Of a stretch of 64,000 bases of DNA, positions 19,262 through 29,109 are shown piece after piece. Source of the DNA: Gammaproteobacteria bacterium (GTDB lineage Bacteria > Pseudomonadota > Gammaproteobacteria > Acidiferrobacterales > Sulfurifustaceae). How positions within the stretch are numbered: the stretch's first letter is position 1; each line of letters begins with the position of its first letter. The translations under genes were made by a program, and so were the position numbers. The notes beneath the pieces are model-generated. The model saw only the letters and a list, made by a program, of their open reading frames with translations, searched no databases and was not told the origin of the DNA. Location of the stretch: contig JACQFZ010000051.1 in the NCBI GenBank assembly GCA_016199745.1, forward strand, positions 32,678 to 96,677, read 5' to 3'.

Positions 19262-21703
19262 ATGAAACAAAAGCTTGTACTCGTCGGTAACGGTATGGCC
19301 GGCGTTCGTGCGCTTGAGGAGTTGTTAGCGTTGGCGCCGGACTTATATGAGATCACGGTGTTCGGCGCCGAGCCGTACGGTAATTACAACCGCATCCTGT
19401 TGTCGCCAGTGTTGGCCGGCGAGAAGACGTTGCCGGAGATCATGCTGAACGATCTCGCCTGGTATCGTCAGCACGGTATTCGTATGCACTTCGGCAAGAC
19501 CGTCGTCGAGATCGATCGCCGCCGCCGGCGTGTCATCGCCGACGATGGCACGCTGGAAACTTACGATCGGCTGCTGCTCGCTACCGGTTCTAGCCCCATT
19601 CTGTTGCCGTTGCCCGGAAAAGATTTGCCCGGTGTCGTCACGTTCCGTGACATCCATGACGTTGATCGTATGTTAGCCGCCGCGCGCGACGGCGGCCGCC
19701 ATGCGATCGTCATCGGCGGTGGTTTGCTGGGTCTCGAAGCGGCCAACGGCTTGGCCAAGCAGGGCATGCAGGTGTCGGTGGTGCATCTGTTGGATACGTT
19801 GATGGAGCGCCAGCTCGATGCGCCGGCCGCCGGCTTGCTCAGGGCGGCGCTCGAGCAACGCGGGCTGAGTTTCTTGCTGCAACATCAGACCGAGGCAATT
19901 CTCGGCGATAGCCATGTTCGTTCGATTCGATTCAAGAATGGCGTCGAGCTGCCGGCCGACTTGGTGGTGATGGCAGTCGGTATTCGTCCCAATATCGAGC
20001 TAGCAAAGCAGACCGGGTTGCACTGCGAGCGCGGTATCGTCGTCAACGACACGATGCAGACTTACGATCCGCGCGTTTATGCCGTCGGCGAATGTGTGCA
20101 GCATCGCGGCCAGACATATGGCTTGGTCGCACCGTTGTTCGAACAGGCGAAAGTGTGCGCCAATCATTTGGCCCGCGCCGGCGTTGCCCGTTACACCGGT
20201 TCGCTCACCGCCACCAAGCTCAAGGTCACCGGCATCGAGGTGTACTCCGCCGGCGACTTCAAAGGTAACGAGCACACCGAATCGCTGGTATTCCAAGACA
20301 CCGCGCGCGGCGTGTACAAGAAATTGGTATTGCGCGACAACCGCATCTGCGGCGGCGTTTTGATCGGCGATACCGTCGACGGTCCTTGGTACTTTCAATT
20401 GTTGCGCGACAGTACCGACGTTTCGAATTTGCGCGAACATTTATTGTTCGGCCAAGCGCACGTCGGCGATTCCGGCCACGGTGCCGGCAGTGCGACAAAA
20501 GTCGCGGCGTTGCCGGACGACGCCGAGATCTGCGGTTGCAACGGCGTGTGCAAGGGCACGATCGTGCGCGCGATTACCGAGAAGGGTTTGTTCTCGCTCG
20601 ACGAGGTGCGCGCCCATACCAAGGCATCGAGCTCGTGCGGTTCTTGCACTGGTCTGGTCGAGCAGTTGCTGGCATCGACCGTCGGTGATGTGTCGCCGAC
20701 GCAGAAGCACAAGCCGATGTGCCCGTGCACGACCTACACTCACGATGAGGTACGGCAGGCGATTCGCGCCAACGCGTTGAAGAGCATTCCGGCGGTGACA
20801 CGTTTCCTCGAATGGAAAAGCGCCGACGGCTGTCAGAAGTGTCGGCCGGCATTGAACTACTACTTGATCTGCACCTGGCCCGGCGAATATGCCGACGACA
20901 GCCGCTCGCGTTTTATCAACGAGCGCGCCCACGCCAATATTCAAAAAGACGGTACCTATTCCGTTGTCCCGCGTATGTGGGGCGGCGTTACCACGCCGAA
21001 AGAATTGCGCGCCATCGCCGATGTCGCCGAGCGTTATCAAGTGCCGACGGTCAAGGTTACCGGCGGCCAACGCATCGATTTGCTGGGCGTGAAAAAGGAA
21101 GACCTGCCGCAGGTGTGGCGCGATCTCAATGCCGCCGGCCTGGTGTCGGGTCATGCTTACGGCAAGGCATTGCGAACCGTGAAGACCTGCGTCGGTTCGG
21201 AATGGTGCCGCTTCGGTACGCAAGACTCGACCGGTATGGGCGTCCAAATGGAGAAGATGACGTGGGGCTCGTGGACGCCGCACAAGGTCAAGATGGCGGT
21301 GTCGGGTTGCCCGCGCAATTGTGCCGAGGCGACGATCAAGGACTTCGGTGTCGTCGCCGTCGATTCCGGTTGGGAAATTCATGTCGGCGGTAACGGTGGC
21401 GTGAAGGTGCGCGTTACCGATCTGCTGTGCAAGGTGCGGACGATGGACGAGGTGCTGGAGTACTGCGCCGGCTTCATGCAGCTGTATCGCGAACAGGCGC
21501 GTTACCTCGAGCGCACCGCGCCATGGATCGAGCGTGTCGGCCTCGCCTATTTGACCAAGCGTTTGGTGGAGGATGCTGAAAGTCGGCGAGTACTGGCGGC
21601 ACGTTTTCTGGAATCACAGAAAAGTGCACAGATCGATCCATGGGCCGAGCGCGCCGCCGGCCACGATCAAACTGAGTTCCGTTCGATCTCGTTAAATGTG
21701 TAA
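19262..21703 (+). CDS. nirB: Assimilatory nitrite reductase [NAD(P)H], large subunit
   Basis: Reduces nitrite to ammonium with NAD(P)H in the cytoplasm. The N-terminal FAD/NAD(P)H oxidoreductase domain begins KLVLVGNGMAGVRALEEL. A BFD-like [2Fe-2S] domain carries CGCNGVCKGTIV and SSCGSCTGLV. The C-terminal siroheme/[4Fe-4S] reductase domain has the ligands in CVGSEWC and GCPRNC. ATG at 19262 is chosen because TGAGG precedes it correctly; ATG at 19250 is in frame but lacks a ribosome-binding site. At 813 aa it is family-sized. It is the first gene behind a sigma-54 promoter. Confidence 0.95.
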   Translation: MKQKLVLVGNGMAGVRALEELLALAPDLYEITVFGAEPYGNYNRILLSPVLAGEKTLPEIMLNDLAWYRQHGIRMHFGKTVVEIDRRRRRVIADDGTLETYDRLLLATGSSPILLPLPGKDLPGVVTFRDIHDVDRMLAAARDGGRHAIVIGGGLLGLEAANGLAKQGMQVSVVHLLDTLMERQLDAPAAGLLRAALEQRGLSFLLQHQTEAILGDSHVRSIRFKNGVELPADLVVMAVGIRPNIELAKQTGLHCERGIVVNDTMQTYDPRVYAVGECVQHRGQTYGLVAPLFEQAKVCANHLARAGVARYTGSLTATKLKVTGIEVYSAGDFKGNEHTESLVFQDTARGVYKKLVLRDNRICGGVLIGDTVDGPWYFQLLRDSTDVSNLREHLLFGQAHVGDSGHGAGSATKVAALPDDAEICGCNGVCKGTIVRAITEKGLFSLDEVRAHTKASSSCGSCTGLVEQLLASTVGDVSPTQKHKPMCPCTTYTHDEVRQAIRANALKSIPAVTRFLEWKSADGCQKCRPALNYYLICTWPGEYADDSRSRFINERAHANIQKDGTYSVVPRMWGGVTTPKELRAIADVAERYQVPTVKVTGGQRIDLLGVKKEDLPQVWRDLNAAGLVSGHAYGKALRTVKTCVGSEWCRFGTQDSTGMGVQMEKMTWGSWTPHKVKMAVSGCPRNCAEATIKDFGVVAVDSGWEIHVGGNGGVKVRVTDLLCKVRTMDEVLEYCAGFMQLYREQARYLERTAPWIERVGLAYLTKRLVEDAESRRVLAARFLESQKSAQIDPWAERAAGHDQTEFRSISLNV

Positions 21704-21749
21704 TAGATGAACCCAGGGCAGGCCGCTGCGTCGCCCTAAAGGAGAGCCT

Positions 21750-22109
21750 ATGTCGCAAACCTGGATCAAGGTCGGTGCGCTCGACGATATTCCGCGTCTC
21801 GGCGCACGGGTGATCCGCGGCCCGCGGGTCAATATCGCTGTTTTTCGCACTGGCAACGACGAAGTGTTCGCGCTCGAAGATCGTTGCCCGCATAAAGGCG
21901 GGCCGTTGTCGCAAGGTATCGTCTTCGGTCGGCGGGTCGCGTGCCCGCTGCATGAATGGGTGCTGGAGCTGAAGACCGGCGATGCCGTTGCGCCCGATAT
22001 CGGTTGTACGCGCGCCTATCCGGTGCGTATCGATGACGGCATCATCTGGTTGTCGTTGGTCGCGCAACGTCGTAGCGCCGCCGATTGTGTGTCTGCCGTG
22101 TCGGCATGA
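21750..22109 (+). CDS. nirD: Assimilatory nitrite reductase, small subunit (Rieske type)
   Basis: Partner of NirB. The 119-residue Rieske-fold protein retains the [2Fe-2S] ligands as CPHKGGPLSQG and, after the normal spacing, CPLHEW. Many NirD proteins of enteric bacteria have lost these, so this one may carry a real cluster. AAAGGAG precedes the ATG, and the TGA overlaps the nasA ATG (ATGA). Confidence 0.92.
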   Translation: MSQTWIKVGALDDIPRLGARVIRGPRVNIAVFRTGNDEVFALEDRCPHKGGPLSQGIVFGRRVACPLHEWVLELKTGDAVAPDIGCTRAYPVRIDDGIIWLSLVAQRRSAADCVSAVSA

Positions 22110-24763
22110 CGAGTGTCGCCACGACTTGTCCGTATTGCGGTGTTGGCTGCGGATTGCGCGTGACCCGTGCGCCTGACGACACCATTCAGGTTGCCGGCGA
22201 TCCGAACCATCCGGCAAACGCCGGCCGCCTGTGTTCCAAGGGCGCCGCCTTGGCTGACACGCTCGGTCCGGAGGATCGGTTGCTTTACCCGGAGATCGGC
22301 AGTCAGCGCGTATCGTGGGACATGGCGCTGGCGATCGTCGCCGACAGCTTGCGCCGTACGGTAGAGCGGCACGGTCCCGGTGCGATTGCGTTTTATGTCT
22401 CTGGTCAGTTGCTCACGGAAGACTATTACGTCGCCAATAAGCTGATTAAAGGATTCCTCGGCAGTTCGAATATCGATACCAATTCGCGCCTGTGCATGGC
22501 GTCGGCCGTTGCCGGCTATCAGCGTGCCTTCGGCGAAGACTTGGTGCCGAACAGTTACGAAGACTTGGATATCGCCGATCTGGTCGTGATTGTCGGCGCC
22601 AACAGCGCGTGGTGCCACCCGGTCGTATTCCAGCGTCTGCAACGCGCCAAGGAAGCGCGACCGCAATTACAAATCGTCAACATCGATCCACGACGCACCG
22701 CGACGAGCGAGCTCGCCGACTTGCAGTTATCGCTTCGGCCAGGTACCGATGCAGTGTTGTTCAACGGCTTGCTCAATTATTTGCGCCTGGCCGATCGGCT
22801 CGATCTGGAATACATGGAGCAGCATGTCGACGGTTATGGCGCCGCGTTGACCGCCGCACGCAATGCGGCGCCGTCGATTCCAGCGGTCGCTGCCGCTTGT
22901 GGATTAGCCGAAGTCGACGTGGCGCGCTTTTATCAAGGGTTCGCCGGCACCGAACGTGTGGTCACGTTGTTCTCGCAAGGTATCAATCAATCGTCGAACG
23001 GCACCGACCGTGTCAACAGCATCATCAATTGCCATCTCGCGAGCGGTCGCATCGGTCGGCCGGGCATGGGACCGTTCTCGCTCACCGGGCAACCGAACGC
23101 GATGGGCGGCCGCGAAGTCGGTGGGCTCGCCAACCAGCTGGCGGCACACATGGGTTTCACACCGACAACGACCGATCGGTTGGCGCGGTTCTGGGGCTCG
23201 ACTCGTGTCGCTACCCAGCCTGGATTGAAGGCGGTCGATATGTTTCGGGCGATCGAACGCGGCGAGATCAAAGCGGTTTGGATAATGGCGACCAATCCGG
23301 CGGTCAGCATGCCCGATGCCGACCGTGTGCGTGCGGCGCTTAAGCAGTGCGAACTCGTGATCGTTTCCGATTGCGTACGTCAGACCGATACGGTTGATTG
23401 CGCACATATCGTATTGCCGGCCGCCGGCTGGGGCGAAAAGGATGGGACGGTCACGAACTCCGAGCGCCGCATTTCGCGCCAGCGGCGCTTTATGGCACCG
23501 CCGGGCGAGGCGCGACCGGACTGGTGGATTATCACGCAAGTCGCGCAGCGGCTCGGTTGGGCGGCGCAATTTCCGTATGCGCAGCCGGCCGATATTTTTC
23601 GCGAGCATGCACGGCTCTCGGGTTTCGAAAACGACGGCGCGCGCGTGTTCGATATCAGCGCGCTCGCCGATATCACGAACCTAGCGTACGACGCGTTGAC
23701 GCCGGTGCAGTGGCCAGTGACCACTCAGGCGCCGACCGGTACGGCAAGATTGTTCGATCAAGGCCGGTTTCCAACATCGTCGGGTCGGGCGCAAATGATC
23801 GCGATCGCGGTGCGCGGGCCGGCGCAACCACCGACCGACGACTATCCGCTGATACTGAACACCGGTCGCATCCGCGATCAGTGGCATACGATGACGCGGA
23901 CCGCGCGTGCGCCGCGGCTCAATGCGCATATCAGCGAGCCCTACATCGAGATCCATCCGGATGATGCTGTCCGTGCCGAGCTGGTGGCCGATGATTTGGC
24001 GCGGGTGACGACGCCGTATGGAGAAATGTTGGCACGAGTGCAAGTGAGCGAACGGCAACGACGCGGCTCGATCTTCGTGCCGTTTCATTGGAGCGATTCG
24101 GTTGCGCGTTTGGCGAAGGCTGACGCGTTGGTCAATCCGGTGACCGATCCGATTTCCGGCCAGCCGGAATTCAAACACACGCCAGCGCGGGTAGCGCCGT
24201 ATAGACCGTTGTGGCACGGCTTCTTGCTGATACGTGAGCCGCTGCGCTTGGATGGTTGTCAGTATCGCGTGCAAGTGAAAGGGCAGGGTTACTGGCGTTA
24301 CGAGATTGCCGGCGAGCAGCTGCCGCCATCGTGGCGCCAACAAGCGCGTGCTTGGTTCGGTGCCGATGGCGAATGGCTCGAGCTCGAGGACGTCACCGCC
24401 GGTCGTTATCGAGCGGCGCGCATTGATCGGCAACAACTGACCGGGTGTTTGTTTATAGGGCCGTCGGCTAGGCTACCGGCGCGTGCCTGGCTCGAATCGT
24501 TGATGGCGAGCAACAGCCTTGGCGCTGACCAACGGCTGGGCTTGTTGTCCGGCCGGGCGCCGCTCGGTACGCGGACCGAGGGCAGCATTATCTGTGCCTG
24601 TTTCGGCGTCGGCCGTGCGCGCATTCTCGATGCCATTCGCAGCGGCTGTGCCACGTCGCAAGCCGTGGGCGTGCGAGTGCAGGCGGGAACGAATTGCGGC
24701 TCGTGCCTGCCGGAAATTAGGGCGCTAATCGCTGCTGTTGCCGCACCTGCTTATACCACGTAA
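22106..24763 (+). CDS. nasA: Assimilatory nitrate reductase, catalytic subunit
   Basis: Reduces nitrate to nitrite in the cytoplasm, feeding NirBD. The N-terminal [4Fe-4S] site is CPYCGVGCGL with the fourth Cys in GRLCSKGA. The molybdopterin-binding core includes NIDTNSRLCMASA and the Mo-bisMGD dinucleotide region GRIRDQWHTMTRT. A C-terminal BFD-like [2Fe-2S] domain is fused (CACFGV through NCGSC), as in NasA proteins that take electrons from a ferredoxin or NasC-like partner. Length is 885 aa from ATG 22106, which overlaps the nirD stop. No nitrate transporter or nasC lies beside it. Confidence 0.94.
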   Translation: MTSVATTCPYCGVGCGLRVTRAPDDTIQVAGDPNHPANAGRLCSKGAALADTLGPEDRLLYPEIGSQRVSWDMALAIVADSLRRTVERHGPGAIAFYVSGQLLTEDYYVANKLIKGFLGSSNIDTNSRLCMASAVAGYQRAFGEDLVPNSYEDLDIADLVVIVGANSAWCHPVVFQRLQRAKEARPQLQIVNIDPRRTATSELADLQLSLRPGTDAVLFNGLLNYLRLADRLDLEYMEQHVDGYGAALTAARNAAPSIPAVAAACGLAEVDVARFYQGFAGTERVVTLFSQGINQSSNGTDRVNSIINCHLASGRIGRPGMGPFSLTGQPNAMGGREVGGLANQLAAHMGFTPTTTDRLARFWGSTRVATQPGLKAVDMFRAIERGEIKAVWIMATNPAVSMPDADRVRAALKQCELVIVSDCVRQTDTVDCAHIVLPAAGWGEKDGTVTNSERRISRQRRFMAPPGEARPDWWIITQVAQRLGWAAQFPYAQPADIFREHARLSGFENDGARVFDISALADITNLAYDALTPVQWPVTTQAPTGTARLFDQGRFPTSSGRAQMIAIAVRGPAQPPTDDYPLILNTGRIRDQWHTMTRTARAPRLNAHISEPYIEIHPDDAVRAELVADDLARVTTPYGEMLARVQVSERQRRGSIFVPFHWSDSVARLAKADALVNPVTDPISGQPEFKHTPARVAPYRPLWHGFLLIREPLRLDGCQYRVQVKGQGYWRYEIAGEQLPPSWRQQARAWFGADGEWLELEDVTAGRYRAARIDRQQLTGCLFIGPSARLPARAWLESLMASNSLGADQRLGLLSGRAPLGTRTEGSIICACFGVGRARILDAIRSGCATSQAVGVRVQAGTNCGSCLPEIRALIAAVAAPAYTT

Positions 24764-24893
24764 ATAATGTGGTATTTAAGGTCGGGAATATCCTGAAAGA
24801 AAAGTGGAGGGCACGTAGTCTATGCTTCTTTAATACAGTGATTCGTCGCGCGCTTTTTTTGTCTTCGGCAAACGCATCATGGAGGATGAGCCG

Positions 24894-26810
24894 ATGCGTA
24901 AACAAGTGCTTCTTCCAAGCTGGACCCCGATTGCGGCGTTGACGCTGCTTTACGTCGTCGTCGGCGTTGGTGGTTACACCACCAACGCGGCGCTATTGTG
25001 GCAAGTGTTCATCGCTGCCGTCGCTGTTGCCCTGGTCGCATTAGCCGTCGCCGAGCGTCGACGACTCACCACGGCATTGCATCAAGGCGAGCAACAATTT
25101 CGCGCCGAGTACCAGCGCGCGGAGGAATCGCAACGCTGGCTCGCCACTATCGTCGAATCATCGAGCGACGCCATTCTTAGTCAGACCCCCGACGGCATTA
25201 TCCTTTCTTGGAACCAAGCAGCGGAACACATTTACGGTTATTCGGCGGCCGAAGCGGTCGGCCAACCGATTTCTATGTTGGTGTCGCCGGAGTGCACCGA
25301 CGAAGAGCAGCATTTTCTTGAGCGCCTCCGTCAGGGCGAACGCATTCTGCACCACGAGACGGAGTGCGTTCGCAAAGACGGCAAACGGATTTATGTGTCG
25401 CTGACGATCTCGCCTATCAAAGATGCAGTCGGCACGATCCGCGGCGCATCGGTGATTGCGCGCGATATCACCGATCGCAAGCGCGTCGAAGAGCGCATCC
25501 GCTATTTAGCGCAGCACGATACGCTGACCGGTCTGCCGAATCGAATTTTGTTTCGCGACCGCATCGGCCAAGCGATCGCGCATGCGCAGCGCAATCAGCG
25601 GATGGTCGCGGTGCTGTTCCTCGATCTCGACGGCTTCAAGCACATCAACGACTCGCTCGGCCATCAAGTCGGCGACCGGCTGTTGCGCATGACCGCGCGG
25701 CGGTTACAACGTTGCCTGCGTGACGGCGACAGCGTCGCCCGTTTGGGCGGCGACGAATTCGTCGTTTGTTTGCCGAACCTGCTCGAAAACGACGACGCGC
25801 GCCACATTGCCGAAAAATTATTGGTGGCATTGCGCGACTCGTTCTTCATAGAGCACGATGAGCTGCATATCAGCGGCAGTATCGGCATCAGCCTCTATCC
25901 CGCCGACGGTCTCGACGCTGAAGTATTGATGCGTGCCGCCGATACCGCCATGTATCACGCTAAAGAAAAGGGACGCAATAATTTCCAGTACTTCACACCG
26001 CATTTGAATAAAGCTGCCGAACGCCGGCTGGTAATCGCCAATCGCCTGCACAATGCGCTGGAGCGCGGTGAGCTGACGCTCGAGTATCAACCGCAGGTCG
26101 AACTCGGCAGCGGTAGAATCTACGCGGCTGAGGCGTTGCTGCGTTGGCGGCAAGCGGATTTGGGGAAGATCTCGACCAGCGAGTTCATCAAGATCGCCGA
26201 GGAAACCGGCTTGATCGTGCCGATCGGCGAGTGGGTGTTACGACAGGCGTGTTTACAGCTGCGGACCTGGCGCGACGCGGGTGCACGGGACTTGCGCATC
26301 GCCGTCAATTTGTCGCCGCAGCAATTTCGTCGCGTCGGTCTGCCGGAACTCGCGGCAAGTGTGTTGCAGGAGAGCGGTTTGACCGCGGATGCACTAGAGA
26401 TGGAGATCACCGAAGGCGTGCTGATGACGCAGAGCTTGGAGAACTTCGCCGTGCTAGAGCAGCTCGCCAAGGCGGGCGTGCGCTTGGCAATCGACGATTT
26501 CGGTACCGGTTATTCGAGCTTGGCGTACTTGCAGCGTTTCCCGATCGATACATTGAAAATCGATCAATCGTTCGTTCCCGGCATCGGCCGCGATGCGAAC
26601 GATACCGCCATCGTCAGTGCCGTCATCGCGATGGCGCACAGCCTGCATTTAAAAGTCGTGGCCGAGGGTGTGGAGACCGCCGAGCAAGCGGCGTTTCTCA
26701 AGGCGCGGTCGTGTGATGGGGCGCAAGGTTTTTACTACAGTGAACCGGTGTCCGCCGAAGCGTTCGGTGCCATGCTCGGCCAGCGGGCAACGTTGGCGTC
26801 CGTATATTAA
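24894..26810 (+). CDS. Membrane PAS-GGDEF-EAL cyclic-di-GMP signalling protein
   Basis: Likely makes and/or degrades cyclic-di-GMP. Two transmembrane helices lie within the first 55 residues, followed by a PAS domain (about 90-205) with a PAC end at ISPIKDAVGTIRGASVIARDIT. A GGDEF domain has the intact active site RLGGDEF. An EAL domain has the motifs AEALLRW, VNLSPQQF, IDDFGTGYSS, LKIDQSFV and VVAEGVET, all consistent with an active phosphodiesterase. ATG 24894 is preceded by GGAGG at good spacing, so the in-frame ATG at 24879 is not used. The input signal is unknown. Confidence 0.92.
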   Translation: MRKQVLLPSWTPIAALTLLYVVVGVGGYTTNAALLWQVFIAAVAVALVALAVAERRRLTTALHQGEQQFRAEYQRAEESQRWLATIVESSSDAILSQTPDGIILSWNQAAEHIYGYSAAEAVGQPISMLVSPECTDEEQHFLERLRQGERILHHETECVRKDGKRIYVSLTISPIKDAVGTIRGASVIARDITDRKRVEERIRYLAQHDTLTGLPNRILFRDRIGQAIAHAQRNQRMVAVLFLDLDGFKHINDSLGHQVGDRLLRMTARRLQRCLRDGDSVARLGGDEFVVCLPNLLENDDARHIAEKLLVALRDSFFIEHDELHISGSIGISLYPADGLDAEVLMRAADTAMYHAKEKGRNNFQYFTPHLNKAAERRLVIANRLHNALERGELTLEYQPQVELGSGRIYAAEALLRWRQADLGKISTSEFIKIAEETGLIVPIGEWVLRQACLQLRTWRDAGARDLRIAVNLSPQQFRRVGLPELAASVLQESGLTADALEMEITEGVLMTQSLENFAVLEQLAKAGVRLAIDDFGTGYSSLAYLQRFPIDTLKIDQSFVPGIGRDANDTAIVSAVIAMAHSLHLKVVAEGVETAEQAAFLKARSCDGAQGFYYSEPVSAEAFGAMLGQRATLASVY

Positions 26811-26824
26811 AAAAGACTTTCTAC

Positions 26825-27107
26825 CGACCTGTTCCCGCCCAGTGTGCGCGAAAATCACGCGCACCCGTTCGCTGGCGCGAGTGTCCACTGGACACTCGCG
26901 AAATCTCCGACTCACCCCCCTCAGGGGGAGGGCAAAGGGTGGGGGTGGGTTTAACGGAGGGGGCAGAATCGAGTGAAGCCACTAAACCCACCCCCACCCC
27001 GACCTGTTCCCGCCCAGTGTGCGCGAAAATCATGCGCACCCGTTCGCCGGCGCGAGTGTCCACTGGACACTCGCGTAACCTCCGACTCACCCCCCTCAGG
27101 GGGAGGG
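26825..27107. repeat. Composite repeat: two 108-bp direct repeats around a 17-bp inverted repeat
   Basis: Copies at 26825-26932 and 27000-27107 are the same length and differ at a few bases only. Each contains a perfect palindrome, CGCGAGTGTCCA-N-TGGACACTCGCG (26876-26900 and 27051-27075), and ends in CCCCTCAGGGGGAGGG. The DNA between them carries a perfect 17-bp inverted repeat, GGGTGGGGGTGGGTTTA (26937-26953) and its complement (26983-26999). The block fills the whole gap between two convergent genes. No gene is seen in it. Confidence 0.9.
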
Positions 27108-27133
27108 AGTAAGGAATCCAGCCTCTGCGGAGA

Positions 27134-28942
27134 TTAGTTAGCAGTGCCTTTCTTCTTATCCTCATTTGGCGCCATTTTTAAAATTTCTTCGATCGTCGTT
27201 AAGCCGGTGTGCACTTTTTCGGCGCCGCTTAAGCGCAATGAGCGCATGCCTTCCTTGCGCGCTTGATCGCGCAGATGACTAACGTCGATTTCCGACTGTA
27301 CTAGCTCGCGTACCGATGCGCTCAACCTCAAAATTTCATAGATGCCGACACGTCCGAGGTAACCGGTATTGCGGCATTCGAGGCAGCCTTTCGGGTAGTA
27401 CACCTTCTCCGGTGGTGTGACGCGCCACGGACGGGTGACTTCTTTCCAGTCATCGAGGTCGACGTCGCCGGCTTCCTTGCAATGCGGGCACAACGTGCGT
27501 ACCAGCCGTTGGGCAACGACGCCGAGCAGGGTGGCATTGAGTAGATACGGTGGGACACCGAGATCGAGCAGACGAGTGATCGCGCTCGGCGCGTCGTTGG
27601 TATGTAGCGTCGACAGCACCAAGTGGCCGGTGAGCGCCGCTTGCACCGCCATTTCCGCAGTTTCGAGATCGCGAATCTCACCGACCATAATGATGTCCGG
27701 ATCCTGGCGCAGCAGCGCGCGTACGCCGGTGGCGAAGTCGAGGCCGATGTTCTGTTGCGTTTGCGTCTGATTGAACGACTGCTCGACCATTTCGATCGGG
27801 TCTTCGACGGTGCAAACGTTCACATCCGGCGTCGCTAGCTGCTTGAGCGTCGAGTAAAGCGTCGTCGTTTTGCCCGAGCCGGTCGGTCCGGTAACGAGAA
27901 CGATGCCGGTCGGTTGGCCTACCATCGATTGCCAGCAGGCGATCTCGTCGTTGTTAAAGCCGAGCTCGCGGAAATTTTTCACCAGCACATCGGGATCGAA
28001 GATGCGCATCACCAGTTTTTCGCCGAACGCCGTCGGCATCGTCGATAGGCGCAGCTCGATCTCTTTGCCGTCGGGCGATTTGGTTTTCAATCGGCCGTCG
28101 AGCGGGCGACGTTTTTCCGCCAAGTCCATGCGCCCTAAGATTTTGACGCGACTTATTACCGCCGCCATCACCGGCGTCGGCATTTGGTAGACCAGGTGCA
28201 ACACGCCGTCGATGCGAAAGCGCACGTTGCCGTCGTCGCGCCGCGGTTCAATGTGAATGTCGCTGGCGCGCTGCTCGAAGGCATACTGCAACAGCCAATC
28301 GACAATGTTGATGATGTGCTGATCGTTGGCATCGAGCCGGCCGCGCCGGCCGAGTTCGACGAGTTGTTCAAGATTAGTGATTTCGCCTTGGGCGCTGGTT
28401 TGGGTCTTGCCGCGCGCCTGCTGCACCGAGCGCGATAGTGCGTAGAACTCGACCAGATAGCGGCTGATGTCGAGCGGATTGGCGATGACGCGCTCGATCG
28501 GTTTACGTAGAACGTGATTCAGTTCTTTTTCCCATTCGGTGACGTCGGGCTCGGCAGTGGCGATGATGACTTTGTCGGGCTGGATGGCAACGCACAGGAT
28601 GTTGTAGTGGCGCGCGTAGTTGTACGACATGACGGCGGTAACGGCGGTGACATCGACTTTGAGCGGATCGATACGGTAATACGGTAAGCCGACGCGCTCG
28701 GCAAACCAGGTGGTTAATGTTTCGAGCGTAAGCGTTTTGTGCGGCGGTTTCGCACTGCTCAAGTCGCGGGTAGCGATCAGCGCGAGCGGATGATTCTCGG
28801 CCGCATCTTTGCTGCGGATCGGGCGCACGCTGGATGCGTCATCGCTACCCAATAGTCCGTCGGCGACCAACCAAGACAGCACATTAGCGAGTGTTTGTTT
28901 TTGATTGTTCTTAGAGGGTACTCGCGCTTTGACGTCGGCCAT
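27134..28942 (-). CDS. GspE/PilB-family secretion ATPase (orphan)
   Basis: Cytoplasmic hexameric ATPase of the type II secretion / type IV pilus superfamily. An N-terminal region of about 190 residues resembles the GspE N-terminal (MshEN-like) domain. The ATPase core shows the Asp box, Walker A GPTGSGKT near residue 352, a His box and a Walker B-type DIIMVGEIRD. The four-cysteine metal motif is CPHCKEAG and CLECRNTG. It is 602 aa. No other secretin, pseudopilin or platform gene is nearby, so its partner system lies elsewhere. The match to GspE rather than PilB is a judgement from the overall pattern. Confidence 0.85.
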   Translation of the reverse strand: MADVKARVPSKNNQKQTLANVLSWLVADGLLGSDDASSVRPIRSKDAAENHPLALIATRDLSSAKPPHKTLTLETLTTWFAERVGLPYYRIDPLKVDVTAVTAVMSYNYARHYNILCVAIQPDKVIIATAEPDVTEWEKELNHVLRKPIERVIANPLDISRYLVEFYALSRSVQQARGKTQTSAQGEITNLEQLVELGRRGRLDANDQHIINIVDWLLQYAFEQRASDIHIEPRRDDGNVRFRIDGVLHLVYQMPTPVMAAVISRVKILGRMDLAEKRRPLDGRLKTKSPDGKEIELRLSTMPTAFGEKLVMRIFDPDVLVKNFRELGFNNDEIACWQSMVGQPTGIVLVTGPTGSGKTTTLYSTLKQLATPDVNVCTVEDPIEMVEQSFNQTQTQQNIGLDFATGVRALLRQDPDIIMVGEIRDLETAEMAVQAALTGHLVLSTLHTNDAPSAITRLLDLGVPPYLLNATLLGVVAQRLVRTLCPHCKEAGDVDLDDWKEVTRPWRVTPPEKVYYPKGCLECRNTGYLGRVGIYEILRLSASVRELVQSEIDVSHLRDQARKEGMRSLRLSGAEKVHTGLTTIEEILKMAPNEDKKKGTAN

Positions 28943-29058
28943 GCAGATTCCTGAGCGGCTATTCGAAAGGAAAACACAGTACTACTTTAGCTTACCGCAT
29001 GATTCAGTGTGGGTGGTTGTCGGTACTATCGCATCGAATGCGGGGGAACTGAAGGAGT

Positions 29059-29079
29059 CTCGGCGGCGGCGCCGCCGAG
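29059..29079. repeat. GC-rich hairpin CTCGGCGGC/GCCGCCGAG
   Basis: A perfect 9-bp stem with a 3-base loop between the SET-domain gene and the orphan GspE gene. No T-run follows. A similar GC-rich hairpin occurs at 31406-31430. Confidence 0.6.
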
Positions 29080-29109
29080 AGGGTACGGGTTCAAACGGCT
29101 TGCTGACGA

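Noticed and set aside
20441..21382. 313-aa minus-strand open frame inside nirB
   Set aside because: It is a compositional shadow of a clear siroheme reductase gene and shows no recognisable domain.
26825..27107. CRISPR array
   Set aside because: Only two 108-bp copies with one spacer-like segment that is itself an inverted repeat, and no cas genes nearby.
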